Shown here piece by piece: positions 28,949 to 37,382 of a DNA stretch of 64,000 nt; within the stretch, counting starts at the first letter, position 1; every line of letters begins with the position of its first letter. Origin of the DNA: Catellatospora methionotrophica. Lineage in GTDB: Bacteria; Actinomycetota; Actinomycetes; Mycobacteriales; Micromonosporaceae. Under the pieces are notes generated by a model, which searched no databases, was not told where the DNA came from, and saw nothing but the letters and a program-made list of their open reading frames with translations. Position numbers and translations under genes: made by a program. The stretch is from the NCBI RefSeq assembly GCF_011297335.1, contig NZ_JAAOTJ010000009.1, forward strand, positions 229,652 to 293,651, given 5' to 3'.

Positions 28949-28967
28949 CACGGGCACCGCCGGGCGA

Positions 28968-28973
28968 TAGCGT
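28968..28973 (+). promoter_or_regulatory. -10 box of leaderless dehydrogenase gene
   Basis: TAGCGT followed by six bases and the GTG start at 28980. Confidence 0.5.
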
Positions 28974-28979
28974 GGGGGC

Positions 28980-29906
28980 GTGCGGATGTGGATCGCCCAT
29001 GAGGCGGGTCGTGAGCTGATGGGCCCGTTGCCGACGGGTGTCGAGGTGGCGGTGCTGCCACGGCCGGACGCGCCGCTGCCGGGCGACCCGGCCGAGGTCG
29101 AGTTCTGGGTGCCGCCGTTCCTGAGCACCAGCGGCGACGTGGTCGGCATGGCGGGCCGGATGACCGGCCTCAAGGTCGTGCAGCTGATCACCGCCGGGGC
29201 CGACGCCTGGGTCGGCAGGCTGCCCGAGGGCGTGACGCTGTGCGACGCCCGCGGCGTGCACGACGCGCACACCGCCGAGTGGGTGGTCACGGCGATCCTG
29301 GCCTCGCTGCGCCGGTTCGACCACTTCGCGCGGGCGCAGGCCGCGCACCGCTGGGCATACGCTGAGGTCACGCCCACCGACGAGCTGGGCGGCAAGCGGG
29401 TGCTGATCGTCGGCGCGGGCTCCATCGGCGCGGCGGTCGCGGCCCGGCTGGCCCCGTTCGAGGTGGAGCTGACCTACGTCGCCCGCACCGCCCGCGACGG
29501 TGTGCACGGCGTCGACGAGCTGCCCCGGCTGCTGCCGCAGGCCGACGTGGTGGTGCTGCTGGTGCCGCTGACGCCGCAGACGCGGGGGCTGGTGGACGCG
29601 TCGTTCCTGTCCGCGATGGCCGACGGGGCGCTGCTGGTCAACGCCGCCCGGGGGCCGGTCGCCGACACCGCGGCGCTGGCCAAGGAGCTCTCGTCGGGGC
29701 GGATCAGCGCGGCGCTGGACGTCACCGACCCCGAGCCGCTGCCCGCCGGGCACCCGCTGTGGGACCTGCCGAACGTCCTGATCACCCCGCACGTGGCGGG
29801 TTCGGTGCGCGGGCTGCTGCCCCGCGCGTACCGCCTGGTGGGTCTGCAGTTGCGCCGGTATCTCGCCGGCCAGACCCTCGACAACCAGGTCCGCGACGGC
29901 TACTGA
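28980..29906 (+). CDS. D-isomer-specific 2-hydroxyacid dehydrogenase
   Basis: A 308-residue NAD(P)-dependent enzyme. The Rossmann motif is VLIVGAGSIGAAVAARL. LLVPLTPQTRGLVD, VNAARGPVADTAAL and the DVTDPEPLPAGHPLW-ITPHVAGS ending give the Arg, Glu and His catalytic set. It resembles the phosphoglycerate/hydroxypyruvate reductase branch; the substrate is unknown. GTG 28980 is preferred from the -10 box; ATG 28986 is possible. Confidence 0.88.
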   Translation: MRMWIAHEAGRELMGPLPTGVEVAVLPRPDAPLPGDPAEVEFWVPPFLSTSGDVVGMAGRMTGLKVVQLITAGADAWVGRLPEGVTLCDARGVHDAHTAEWVVTAILASLRRFDHFARAQAAHRWAYAEVTPTDELGGKRVLIVGAGSIGAAVAARLAPFEVELTYVARTARDGVHGVDELPRLLPQADVVVLLVPLTPQTRGLVDASFLSAMADGALLVNAARGPVADTAALAKELSSGRISAALDVTDPEPLPAGHPLWDLPNVLITPHVAGSVRGLLPRAYRLVGLQLRRYLAGQTLDNQVRDGY

Positions 29907-29912
29907 CGCCCG

Positions 29913-30269
29913 TCAGGCGGTGGCCGGCGACTGACCCGCCGCCGTGACCAGCGCGGGCAGGTCCGCGGGGCGCACCGCGGCCAGGGTGAGCGCGCTGCCG
30001 TCGGTGAGCACGGCGACGACCTGCTTCGGGCCGTCCGGGCGCAGCTCGGCGACCTGTGACCAGAGCACGATCCGGCTGCCCAGCAGTGCGCGCACGCGCA
30101 GCCCGCGCTCGTTGACGTCGGTGCCCGACCGCCAGGCCCAGATCATGACCGCGGCGGGCACGACGGGCACCAACCACCAGAACCCGCCCTGCGCGGCCAG
30201 CGGCACGCTGCCGAGCAGGGTGATCAGGGCGGCGACGCTGATGGAGGCGGGGAGGCGGAAGCGGGTCAC
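29913..30269 (-). CDS. PH-like domain membrane protein
   Basis: A 118-residue protein. Two hydrophobic segments (about 8-50) are followed by GTDVNERGLRVRALLGSRIVLWSQVAEL, the pattern of the bacterial PH domain (DUF2581/PH6-like) common in actinobacteria. Function is unknown. It is convergent with the dehydrogenase gene, 6 bases apart. Confidence 0.7.
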   Translation of the reverse strand: MTRFRLPASISVAALITLLGSVPLAAQGGFWWLVPVVPAAVMIWAWRSGTDVNERGLRVRALLGSRIVLWSQVAELRPDGPKQVVAVLTDGSALTLAAVRPADLPALVTAAGQSPATA

Positions 30270-30381
30270 ACCACGATTGTTCCACGTAGTGTGTTGTGTC
30301 GGACGTCACGGGCAGCCCCGCCGCCAGGGCCGGAACACCGTGGGGCCGACGGGGTGGAACAGAGACGAAGCGAGGTCGACG

Positions 30382-31467
30382 ATGACCGTTCTGCTGCTCA
30401 TAGGCACGGCGAAGGGGCTGTTTCTCGCCCGCCGGGACCGCGTCGGGGACGCCTGGCAGCTGTCGGTGCCGCAGTTCCCGATGACCGGGGTGTACGCCGT
30501 CGGCGTCGACACCCGCCGCGCCACGCCCCGCCTGCTGGCCGCCGTCGACAGCTCGCACTTCGGGCCGAGCGTGGCGACCAGCGACGACCTGGGTGCCTGC
30601 TGGCGCGAGCCGGACCACGCCCCGCTGGCCTTTCCGCGCGATACCGACACGGCGCTGACCCGCGTCTGGGCGCTGCAACCGGGCCCGGCCGCCGAACCCG
30701 ACGTGGTCTGGGCGGGCACGCAGCCCTCCGCGCTGTTCCGCTCCACCAACGGCGGCCTGACGTACGAGCTGGTCCGCAGCCTGTGGGAGCACCCGCACCG
30801 CACCGCGTGGGGCGAGGGCTTCGGCGGCCAGGCCATCCACACGATCCTGCCGCACCCCACCGACCCGCAGCGTGTGCTGGTGGCGATGTCCACCGGCGGC
30901 GTCTACCGGACCACCGACGGCGGTGCGAGCTGGCACCCGGCCAACAGCGGCATCCACGTGTCGTTCCTGCCCGACCCGTTCCCGGAGTTCGGCCAGTGCG
31001 TACACAAGGTGGCCCGCGACGGCGCCGACCCCGAACGCCTCTACCTGCAGAACCACCACGGGGTGTACCGCTCCGACGACGACGGCCGGACCTGGACCTC
31101 GATCGCGGACGGCCTGCCCAGCGACTTCGGCTTCGCGATGGTGGCGCACCCTCGCCGCGGCGGCACCGCGTGGAGCTTCCCGATCACCGCCGACGCGCTG
31201 CGCTTCCCGGTGGAGAACAGGTGCAGGGTCTTCCGCACCACCGACGCCGGAAAGACCTGGACCGCGCAGGCGTACGGGCTGCCCACCGCCCCGTTCTACC
31301 CCTCGGTCCTGCGCGACGCGATGTGCGCCGACGGCGGCGACCCGGTCGGCGTCTACTTCGGCAGCCGCACCGGCGAGGTGTTCGCCAGCCCCGACGAGGG
31401 CGGCAGCTGGGCGCTGGTCGCGGCGCACCTGCCCGACGTGCTGTGCGTACGGGCGGTGCGGCTCTGA
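30382..31467 (+). CDS. BNR/sialidase-like beta-propeller protein
   Basis: A 361-residue protein without signal peptide. Asp-box repeats are visible: TSDDLGACW, STNGGLTYE, TTDGGASWH, SDDDGRTWT, TTDAGKTWT and SPDEGGSWA, consistent with a six- to seven-bladed propeller. True sialidase residues are not evident, so enzymatic activity is doubtful. ATG 30382 follows GAAGCGAGG. Its TGA overlaps the ATG of the MoaD-fusion gene, so the two proteins probably act together. Confidence 0.8.
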   Translation: MTVLLLIGTAKGLFLARRDRVGDAWQLSVPQFPMTGVYAVGVDTRRATPRLLAAVDSSHFGPSVATSDDLGACWREPDHAPLAFPRDTDTALTRVWALQPGPAAEPDVVWAGTQPSALFRSTNGGLTYELVRSLWEHPHRTAWGEGFGGQAIHTILPHPTDPQRVLVAMSTGGVYRTTDGGASWHPANSGIHVSFLPDPFPEFGQCVHKVARDGADPERLYLQNHHGVYRSDDDGRTWTSIADGLPSDFGFAMVAHPRRGGTAWSFPITADALRFPVENRCRVFRTTDAGKTWTAQAYGLPTAPFYPSVLRDAMCADGGDPVGVYFGSRTGEVFASPDEGGSWALVAAHLPDVLCVRAVRL

Positions 31468-32147
31468 TGGTGACGGTGCTGGTGCCGGGCGCGCTGCGGA
31501 CCGAGGCCGGCGGGGAGTCCCGCCTCGACGTGGCCGCCGGGGGCACGCTGCGCGCGGTCCTCGACGAGATCGACCAGCGCTGGCCCCGGCTGGGCCGGCG
31601 CATCAGGGACGAGCGGGGCGAGCTGCGCCGCTTTGTGAACGTCTACGTGGACGGGGAGGACTGCAGGATGCTGTCAGGTCAGGACACGCCGGTGGCCGGG
31701 GGCGGCGAGGTGCAGGTGCTGCCCAGCGTCGCGGGCGGCAGCGTGGCGCAGGAGGTGTTCGACGGGGACCGGGTCCTCGCCGAGAACTTCGCGCCGTGGG
31801 TACGGGAGCTGGGGCTGAGCGTGCAGGAGACGGGGTCCGACTGGGCCACGCTGCGGCTGCCGTGGTCGGATCGGCTGGCCCGGGAGGGTGGCGCGATGAG
31901 CGGGCAGGCGCTGATGGCGGCGGCGGACACGGCGACGGTGATCGCGGTCAGCGCGGCGCGGGGCGGCTTCGTGCCGATGACCACGGTGCAGCTGTCGACG
32001 ACGTTCCAGCGGCCGGTGCTGGGCAGCGACGTGCTGGTCACGGCCCGGTTGACCAAACTGGGGCGGACGATGGCCTTCGCCGACGTCACGATGACCGCTA
32101 AGGGCACCCTGGTAGCCCACGCGACCACGGTGTACGCCCTCCTCTGA
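31467..32147 (+). CDS. MoaD/ThiS-like domain fused to a PaaI-type hotdog thioesterase
   Basis: A 226-residue fusion. Residues 1-92 are a ubiquitin-fold sulfur-carrier domain (MVTVLVPGALRTEAGG... FVNVYVDGEDCRML... VQVLPSVAGG) that reaches the Gly-Gly where MoaD and ThiS proteins normally end. The frame continues without a stop into a hotdog domain: GGAMSGQALMAAADTATVIA, VQLSTTFQRPVLGSDV, KLGRTMAFADVTMT, LVAHATTVYALL. The diglycine is thus internal. A GTG at 31742 could be a second start for a separate thioesterase, but no ribosome binding site is seen. It is translationally coupled to the beta-propeller gene. Confidence 0.8.
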   Translation: MVTVLVPGALRTEAGGESRLDVAAGGTLRAVLDEIDQRWPRLGRRIRDERGELRRFVNVYVDGEDCRMLSGQDTPVAGGGEVQVLPSVAGGSVAQEVFDGDRVLAENFAPWVRELGLSVQETGSDWATLRLPWSDRLAREGGAMSGQALMAAADTATVIAVSAARGGFVPMTTVQLSTTFQRPVLGSDVLVTARLTKLGRTMAFADVTMTAKGTLVAHATTVYALL

Positions 32148-32189
32148 CCCGGTGCGCCGGTCCCGCCGCGCGCTCGGCCCCGTTCTCCC

Positions 32190-32254
32190 ATAGACGCTGG
32201 CCTATTACATCGATTATTTGTAGATCGAACTCGATGTAATAGGCCAGCGTCTAT
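32190..32254 (-). repeat. 65-bp palindromic element, family A, copy 3 (inverted)
   Basis: The same 24-bp arms with the loop in reverse orientation: the minus strand loop reads GTTCGATCTACAAATAA, matching copies 1 and 2. It lies between the convergent MoaD-thioesterase and SUKH-like genes. Confidence 0.9.
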
Positions 32255-32300
32255 GTGGGGGGAGGCGTTGCCGCGGAGCGGGGTAGGGGTTAGGGGTAGG

Positions 32301-32843
32301 TCAGGTGAGGGCGGTCCAGAAGGGGACTGGTTTGGGGGCGGTGCGGGTGTCGCCGCCGGGGAGGTCGAACTCGTGGTGGAGGTAGCTGGGCAGGGTATCG
32401 CCGTACACGATGACGTCGGTCTGCATGACGGAGAAGACGGGCAGGTCGGTCTCGGGCAGGGCGGGGGTGTAGCGGTGGCCGTAGACGGGGACCAGCTGCG
32501 GGGTCTGGTCGAGCATGCGGCGGGCGACCGACAGCGCGAAGGCGGTGCGGGACGGGCGGTCGCCCCAGGCGGGCAGCCAGAAGCCGTTCTCCTGCACGTC
32601 GAACAGCACCCCGTCGACCGGTGCCGCGAGCCGGTCGCGTAGCCGGTCGGGGTCGCCGTCGCGCCAGTCGGGCCAGCGGCCGCCGACCGGGAGCCCGGCC
32701 GCGAGCAGGGCCCGGTGGTCGGGGTTGAAGACGAACCCGAAACGCTGCTCCAGTCCCGCGAACTCGGCGGCGGTCAGCGGGTCGGCGACCTGGGCCGGCA
32801 GCGCCGCCAGCAGTTCGCGGGCGTACGCCGCGGACAGGGTCAT
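32301..32843 (-). CDS. SMI1/KNR4 (SUKH)-like protein
   Basis: A 180-residue protein. LTAAEFAGLEQRFGFVFNPDHRALLAAGLPVG, GVLFDVQENGFWLPAWGDRP, LVPVYGHRYTP and PVFSVMQTDVIVYGDTL follow the SUKH pattern. SUKH domains are often immunity proteins against polymorphic toxins, but no toxin gene is nearby. ATG 32843 has a TAGACT box six bases upstream, so it is probably transcribed separately from the LacI gene that ends 17 bases before it. Confidence 0.65.
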   Translation of the reverse strand: MTLSAAYARELLAALPAQVADPLTAAEFAGLEQRFGFVFNPDHRALLAAGLPVGGRWPDWRDGDPDRLRDRLAAPVDGVLFDVQENGFWLPAWGDRPSRTAFALSVARRMLDQTPQLVPVYGHRYTPALPETDLPVFSVMQTDVIVYGDTLPSYLHHEFDLPGGDTRTAPKPVPFWTALT

Positions 32844-32849
32844 GGGGCG

Positions 32850-32855
32850 AGTCTA
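32850..32855 (-). promoter_or_regulatory. -10 box of leaderless SUKH-like gene
   Basis: On the minus strand TAGACT is followed by six bases and ATG 32843. Confidence 0.5.
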
Positions 32856-32859
32856 GGCC

Positions 32860-33876
32860 TCAGCCCGCAGGGGGAGCGGTGCTTCCCCGGGGCACGAGCT
32901 GCGGTGTCGTGTCCTGGAAGCCGCGGACCTCGGCCCCGTCGAGGATCTTGAGGAGCTGGTCGGCGGCGTGCGCGCCGTACGCGGCGATGTCGCGGCTGAC
33001 CGCGGACAGCTGCGGGTGCAGCAGCTGGCACAGCGGTGAGTCGTCCCAGGCCACGATGGACAGCTGGTGCGGCACGGAGATGCCCATCTCGTGCGCGACG
33101 CCCAGGCCCGCCACCGCCATCGTGTCGTTGTCGTAGACGATCGCGGTCGGGGACGGGCGGCGCGACAGCAGCGCGCGGGTGGCGCGGGCGCCCTCCTCGC
33201 CGGTGTAGTCGGTGTAGACGGTGGTCACGTCGGTGAGACCGACCCGGTCGGCGGAGTCGGCGACGGCCTGCCCACGCAGCGAGGTGTGCCACAGGTCGGC
33301 GAGCCCGGCGACGCGGGCGACCCGGCGGTGCCCGAGCGCGGCCAGGTATTCGACGACGGACGTGGTCACGGCGACCTCGTCGCTCCATACGCCGGGCAGG
33401 GTGCCCAGGCCGTGCGGGCCGCCGATGACGACGCAGGGCATGTTCAGCTCTTCGAGCAGGGGGATGCGCGGGTCGTCGCGGCGCAGGTCGACGATGATCA
33501 CGCCGTCGACGCGGCGCTGCGCCCACCAGCGGCGGTACGTCGCCATCTCGCGCTCGCGGTCCTCGGTGACCTGCATCAGCAGGCTGACGTCGCGGGCCGA
33601 CAGGGTCGCCTCGATGCCGGAGATGAGCTGCATGAAGAAGGACTCGATGCCCAGCGTGCGGGCGGGGCGGTCGACGATCAGGCCGAGCACGCCGGTGCGG
33701 CCGTCGGACAGGGCGCGGGCGGCGCTGCTGGGGTGCCAGCCGAACTGCTCGGCGACGGCGAGGATGCGCCGCCGGGTCTCCTCGGAGACGCCGGGGCGGC
33801 CGTTGAGCGCGTACGACACGGCACCTTTGGACACCCCCGCGGCGCGGGCGATGTCGGCGATGGTTACCCGCTTCAT
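32860..33876 (-). CDS. LacI-family transcriptional regulator
   Basis: A 338-residue repressor. The helix-turn-helix MKRVTIADIARAAGVSKGAVSYALNGRPGVSEETRRRI is at the N-terminus and is followed by the hinge helix SSAARALSDGRTGVLGLI and a periplasmic-binding-like sensor domain. GAVSYALNG is an uncommon variant of the usual TVSRVLNG recognition helix. ATG 33876 is fixed by the motif. It lies downstream of glyA on the same strand; a 21-bp palindrome in the gap may be its own operator. Its sugar or other ligand is unknown. Confidence 0.9.
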   Translation of the reverse strand: MKRVTIADIARAAGVSKGAVSYALNGRPGVSEETRRRILAVAEQFGWHPSSAARALSDGRTGVLGLIVDRPARTLGIESFFMQLISGIEATLSARDVSLLMQVTEDREREMATYRRWWAQRRVDGVIIVDLRRDDPRIPLLEELNMPCVVIGGPHGLGTLPGVWSDEVAVTTSVVEYLAALGHRRVARVAGLADLWHTSLRGQAVADSADRVGLTDVTTVYTDYTGEEGARATRALLSRRPSPTAIVYDNDTMAVAGLGVAHEMGISVPHQLSIVAWDDSPLCQLLHPQLSAVSRDIAAYGAHAADQLLKILDGAEVRGFQDTTPQLVPRGSTAPPAG

Positions 33877-33915
33877 ATGTGCTCCAGGTGCCTTGTGAAT
33901 GATCGACGCCCCCCT

Positions 33916-33936
33916 CGTGCTGAACAGTTCAGCACG
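33916..33936. promoter_or_regulatory. 21-bp palindrome between glyA and the lacI-type gene
   Basis: CGTGCTGAAC and GTTCAGCACG are perfect 10-bp arms around a single base, 40 bases before the LacI start. It could be the regulator's own operator or a terminator of glyA; no T-run follows. Confidence 0.55.
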
Positions 33937-33959
33937 AAAGGAGCGCCGATCACAGTGGC

Positions 33960-35225
33960 TCAGTCGGTGTACCCCGGCATGGGGAAGCCCTGGAGCAGGT
34001 CGCGCACCTGACAGGCGATGCGCTCGACGGTGGCAGTGTCGTCCTTGACCGCGGCGGTGACGGCGTCGTCCATCCATGCCGCGACCTGCGGCATGTGCTG
34101 CTCGGTGAGGCCGCGCGTGGTGAGCGCGGCGGTGCCGAGGCGGATGCCGGACGGGCTCCACGGCTTGCGGGGGTCGTAGGGCACCGTGTTGAAGTTCAGC
34201 TCGATGCCCGCCGCGTCGAGCACCTTGGCCGCGGGCTTGCCCTCGACGCCCTTGCCGGTCAGGTCGATGAGCAGCAGGTGGTTGTCGGTGCCGCCGGAGA
34301 CCAGGTCGAAGCCCCGCTCGTTGAGCGCGGTCGCGAGCGCCTTGGCGTTCGCGACGATCTGGTGGGCGTACGCGGTGAAGGTCGGTTGGGCCGCCTCGTG
34401 CAGCGCGACGGCGATGCCCGCGGTGGTGTGGTTGTGCGGGCCGCCCTGCAGGCCGGGGAAGACGGCCTTGTCGATGGCGGTGGCGTGCTCGGCGCTCGCC
34501 ATGATCATGGCGCCGCGCGGGCCGCGCAGGGTCTTGTGGGTGGTCGTGGTGATCACGTCGGCGTGGCCGACCGGCGACGGGTGCGCGCCGCCCGCGATCA
34601 GGCCCGCGATGTGCGCGATGTCGGCGACCAGGATCGCGCCGACCTCGCGGGCGATCGCCGCGAAGGCCGGGAAGTCGATGGTGCGCGGGATCGCGGTGCC
34701 GCCGCAGAAGATCATTTTCGGGCGTACGGCCAGCGCCGTGTCCCGGACCAGGTCCATGTCGATCCGGCCGGTGTCCCGCCCGACGGTGTAGTGCTCGGGC
34801 CGGAACCACTTGCCGGTCGCCGACACCGGCGAGCCGTGCGTGAGGTGCCCGCCCTGGGCCAGCTCCAGCGACAGGAACGTGTCGCCCGGCTGCATGAACG
34901 CCAGGTACACGGCGAGGTTGGCCGGGGAGCCGGAGTAGGTCTGCACGTTGGCGTGCTCGGTGCCGAACAGCGCCTTGGCCCGCTCGATGGCCAGCGTCTC
35001 GATCTGGTCGCAGAACTGCTGACCCTCGTAGTAGCGCTTGCCCGGATACCCCTCGGAGTACTTGTTGTTGAGCACCGTCCCGCAGGCTTCCAGCACCGCG
35101 GTGGACACGTAGTTCTCGGAGGCGATCATCCGCAGCTTGTCGTGCTGCCGCTTCGCCTCGCCCTCCACGAGCGCGGCCAGCGTCGGATCGGCGGCCGTCA
35201 GGTGCGGCAGTTTGGGCTCGTGCAT
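33960..35225 (-). CDS. glyA: serine hydroxymethyltransferase
   Basis: A 421-residue PLP enzyme that interconverts serine and glycine with tetrahydrofolate. SEGYPGKRYYEG and the PLP lysine motif VITTTTHKTLRGPRG are conserved. ATG 35225 (MHEPKLPHL) has AGGAG seven bases before it; an upstream in-frame start lacks this. A TAGGAT box further up on the minus strand (about 35255) could be its -10. The C-terminus is normal. serA elsewhere in the window supplies the serine branch. Confidence 0.95.
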   Translation of the reverse strand: MHEPKLPHLTAADPTLAALVEGEAKRQHDKLRMIASENYVSTAVLEACGTVLNNKYSEGYPGKRYYEGQQFCDQIETLAIERAKALFGTEHANVQTYSGSPANLAVYLAFMQPGDTFLSLELAQGGHLTHGSPVSATGKWFRPEHYTVGRDTGRIDMDLVRDTALAVRPKMIFCGGTAIPRTIDFPAFAAIAREVGAILVADIAHIAGLIAGGAHPSPVGHADVITTTTHKTLRGPRGAMIMASAEHATAIDKAVFPGLQGGPHNHTTAGIAVALHEAAQPTFTAYAHQIVANAKALATALNERGFDLVSGGTDNHLLLIDLTGKGVEGKPAAKVLDAAGIELNFNTVPYDPRKPWSPSGIRLGTAALTTRGLTEQHMPQVAAWMDDAVTAAVKDDTATVERIACQVRDLLQGFPMPGYTD

Positions 35226-35285
35226 GGTGTCACTCCTAGTGCTCGGTGCCACCCGATCCTATGCCGCCCATGATCACCGCCCCCC

Positions 35286-35310
35286 GGCCCCTTCCTGCGG
35301 AAAAGGGGCC
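35286..35310 (-). terminator. second hairpin in the ilvD-glyA gap
   Basis: GGCCCCTT and AAGGGGCC enclose a 9-nt loop. With the larger hairpin at 35314 it makes a tandem terminator downstream of ilvD on the minus strand. Confidence 0.5.
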
Positions 35311-35313
35311 GGA

Positions 35314-35357
35314 CACGCTGGTTGGCCATGAACTGAGGTTCATGGCCAACCAGCGTG
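35314..35357 (-). terminator. long perfect hairpin in the ilvD-glyA gap
   Basis: Perfect 20-bp arms CACGCTGGTTGGCCATGAAC and the complement surround a 4-nt loop (35334-35337). It lies 48 bases past the ilvD stop. A stem this long and clean recalls the other intergenic palindromes, though the length is 44 bp. Confidence 0.65.
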
Positions 35358-35404
35358 AGGGAGTTCTCCCGCGGGGGCGAGCCTGCGCGGGGGAGATCGA
35401 GCGG

Positions 35405-37249
35405 TTACGGGACGCGGCGGTACGCGCCGTCGCTGGCACTGGTGGCCATCGACGCGTACGCCCGCAGGGCTGCGCTCACGGGGCGCTGCCGGTCCACGGG
35501 GCTGTACGGTTTTTCCCGCTTGTCCTGAACGATACGCCTCTCGGCCAGCACCTGCTCCGGGACCTCCAGGACCATCGATCGGGCCGGGATGTCGATGGCG
35601 ATGGTGTCGCCGTTCTCGACCAGCGCGATCAGGCCGCCACCGGCCGCCTCGGGCGACACGTGCCCGATGGACAGGCCGCTGGTGCCGCCGGAGAAGCGCC
35701 CGTCGGTGATCAGCGCGCAGGCCTTGCCCAGGCCCCGGCCCTTGAGGAACGAGGTCGGGTAGAGCATCTCCTGCATGCCGGGGCCGCCGCGCGGGCCCTC
35801 GTAGCGGATGACGACCACGTCACCGGCCACGATCTCGCCGCCGAGGATGGCGGTGACCGCGTCGTCCTGCGACTCGAACACCTTCGCCGGGCCGGTGAAG
35901 CGCAGGTTCTCCTCGGAGACGCCCGCGGTCTTCACGACCGCGCCGTCCGGGGCCAGGTTGCCGAACAGGATGGCCAGGCCGCCGTCGGCGGAGTATGCGT
36001 GGGCCAGGTCCCGGATGCAGCCGTTGGCCGCGTCGGTGTCCAGCGTGGACCACACGTTCTCGGTGCTGAACGGCTGCGTGGTGCGCACCCCGCCGGGTGC
36101 GGCGTGGAAGAGCTTCTCGGCCACGGGCAGGGTCGCGCCGCTGCGGATGTCCCAATCGGACAGCCAGCCCGCCAGGTCCGGCGAGTGCACCGCGTGCACA
36201 CCGGTGTGCAGCAGCCCGGCCCGGTTCAGCTCGCCGAGCAGGGCGGGGATGCCACCGGCCCGGTGCACGTCCTCCATGTGGTACTGCTGGCTGTTGGGCG
36301 CGACCTTGGCCAGGCAGGGCACCCGCCGCGAGATCGCGTCGATGTCGCCCACGCTGAAGTCCATCTCGGCCTCGCGGGCCGCGGCCAGCAGGTGCAGGAT
36401 CGTGTTGGTCGAGCCGCCCATGGCGACGTCGAGCGCGACCGCGTTCTCGAACGCCTCGCGGCTGGCGATCGCCCGGGGGAGCACGGAGGCGTCGTCACCG
36501 TCGTAGTAGCGCCTGCACAGGTCCACGATCAGCGAGCCGGCCTGCTCGAACAGGGCCTTGCGGGCGGCGTGGGTGGCCAGCGTGGAGCCGTTGCCCGGCA
36601 GCGCGAGGCCGATCGCCTCGGTGAGGCAGTTCATCGAGTTGGCGGTGAACATGCCGGAGCAGGAGCCGCAGGTCGGGCAGGCGGAGCGCTCGATCTCGCC
36701 GAGCTGCTCGTCGCTGACCGCGTCGTTGGACGCGGCGATCATGGCGTCGATCAGGTCGAGCTTGGTGTGCACGACACCCTCGACGGCGACCGTCTTGCCG
36801 GCCTCCATCGGGCCCCCGGAGACGAACACGGTGGGGATGTTCAGGCGCAGCGCGGCCAGCAGCATGCCGGGGGTGATCTTGTCGCAATTGGAGATGCAGA
36901 CCAGCGCGTCGGCGCAGTGCGCGTTCACCATGTACTCGACCGCGTCGGCGATCAGCTCGCGGCTGGGCAGCGAGTAGAGCATGCCGCCGTGGCCCATGGC
37001 GATGCCGTCGTCGACGGCGATCGTGTTGAACTCGCGGCCGACACCGCCGGCCTCGGCGATCGCCTCGGAGACCAGGCCGCCGAGGTCCTTGAGGTGTACG
37101 TGCCCCGGCACGAACTGGGTGTAGCTGTTGGCGACGGCGATGATCGGCTTGCCGAAATCGCTGTCGGTCATACCGGTGGCACGCCACAGCGCGCGGGCGC
37201 CGGCCATGGTGCGACCGTGAGTGGAGGTGCGGGAACGCAGCTCGGGCAT
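35405..37249 (-). CDS. ilvD: dihydroxy-acid dehydratase
   Basis: A 614-residue Fe-S dehydratase for the third step of valine, isoleucine and leucine synthesis. Cluster cysteines are in [13 protein letters not shown] and [20 protein letters not shown]. The N-terminus has RALWRATGM and the C-terminus [22 protein letters not shown]. It is transcribed opposite to ilvBNC, about 2.7 kb away. The reading is complete with no missing residues seen. Confidence 0.96.
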   Translation of the reverse strand: MPELRSRTSTHGRTMAGARALWRATGMTDSDFGKPIIAVANSYTQFVPGHVHLKDLGGLVSEAIAEAGGVGREFNTIAVDDGIAMGHGGMLYSLPSRELIADAVEYMVNAHCADALVCISNCDKITPGMLLAALRLNIPTVFVSGGPMEAGKTVAVEGVVHTKLDLIDAMIAASNDAVSDEQLGEIERSACPTCGSCSGMFTANSMNCLTEAIGLALPGNGSTLATHAARKALFEQAGSLIVDLCRRYYDGDDASVLPRAIASREAFENAVALDVAMGGSTNTILHLLAAAREAEMDFSVGDIDAISRRVPCLAKVAPNSQQYHMEDVHRAGGIPALLGELNRAGLLHTGVHAVHSPDLAGWLSDWDIRSGATLPVAEKLFHAAPGGVRTTQPFSTENVWSTLDTDAANGCIRDLAHAYSADGGLAILFGNLAPDGAVVKTAGVSEENLRFTGPAKVFESQDDAVTAILGGEIVAGDVVVIRYEGPRGGPGMQEMLYPTSFLKGRGLGKACALITDGRFSGGTSGLSIGHVSPEAAGGGLIALVENGDTIAIDIPARSMVLEVPEQVLAERRIVQDKREKPYSPVDRQRPVSAALRAYASMATSASDGAYRRVP

Positions 37250-37382
37250 GTCGTAAGTGTGTCACTCGTCCGAGCACGCGCCCAGCTCAGCGTTGCCGTG
37301 TCCACTACACGGGACGGTGGTGATGCGGGAATGTCGCACAAGGTGTCTCGCTTTGTGCTCATAGCTGCGGCAGAGTGGTGAC

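Noticed and set aside
30382..31467. True exo-sialidase
   Set aside because: Asp-box repeats are present, but there is no signal peptide and no visible arginine triad or F/YRIP motif.
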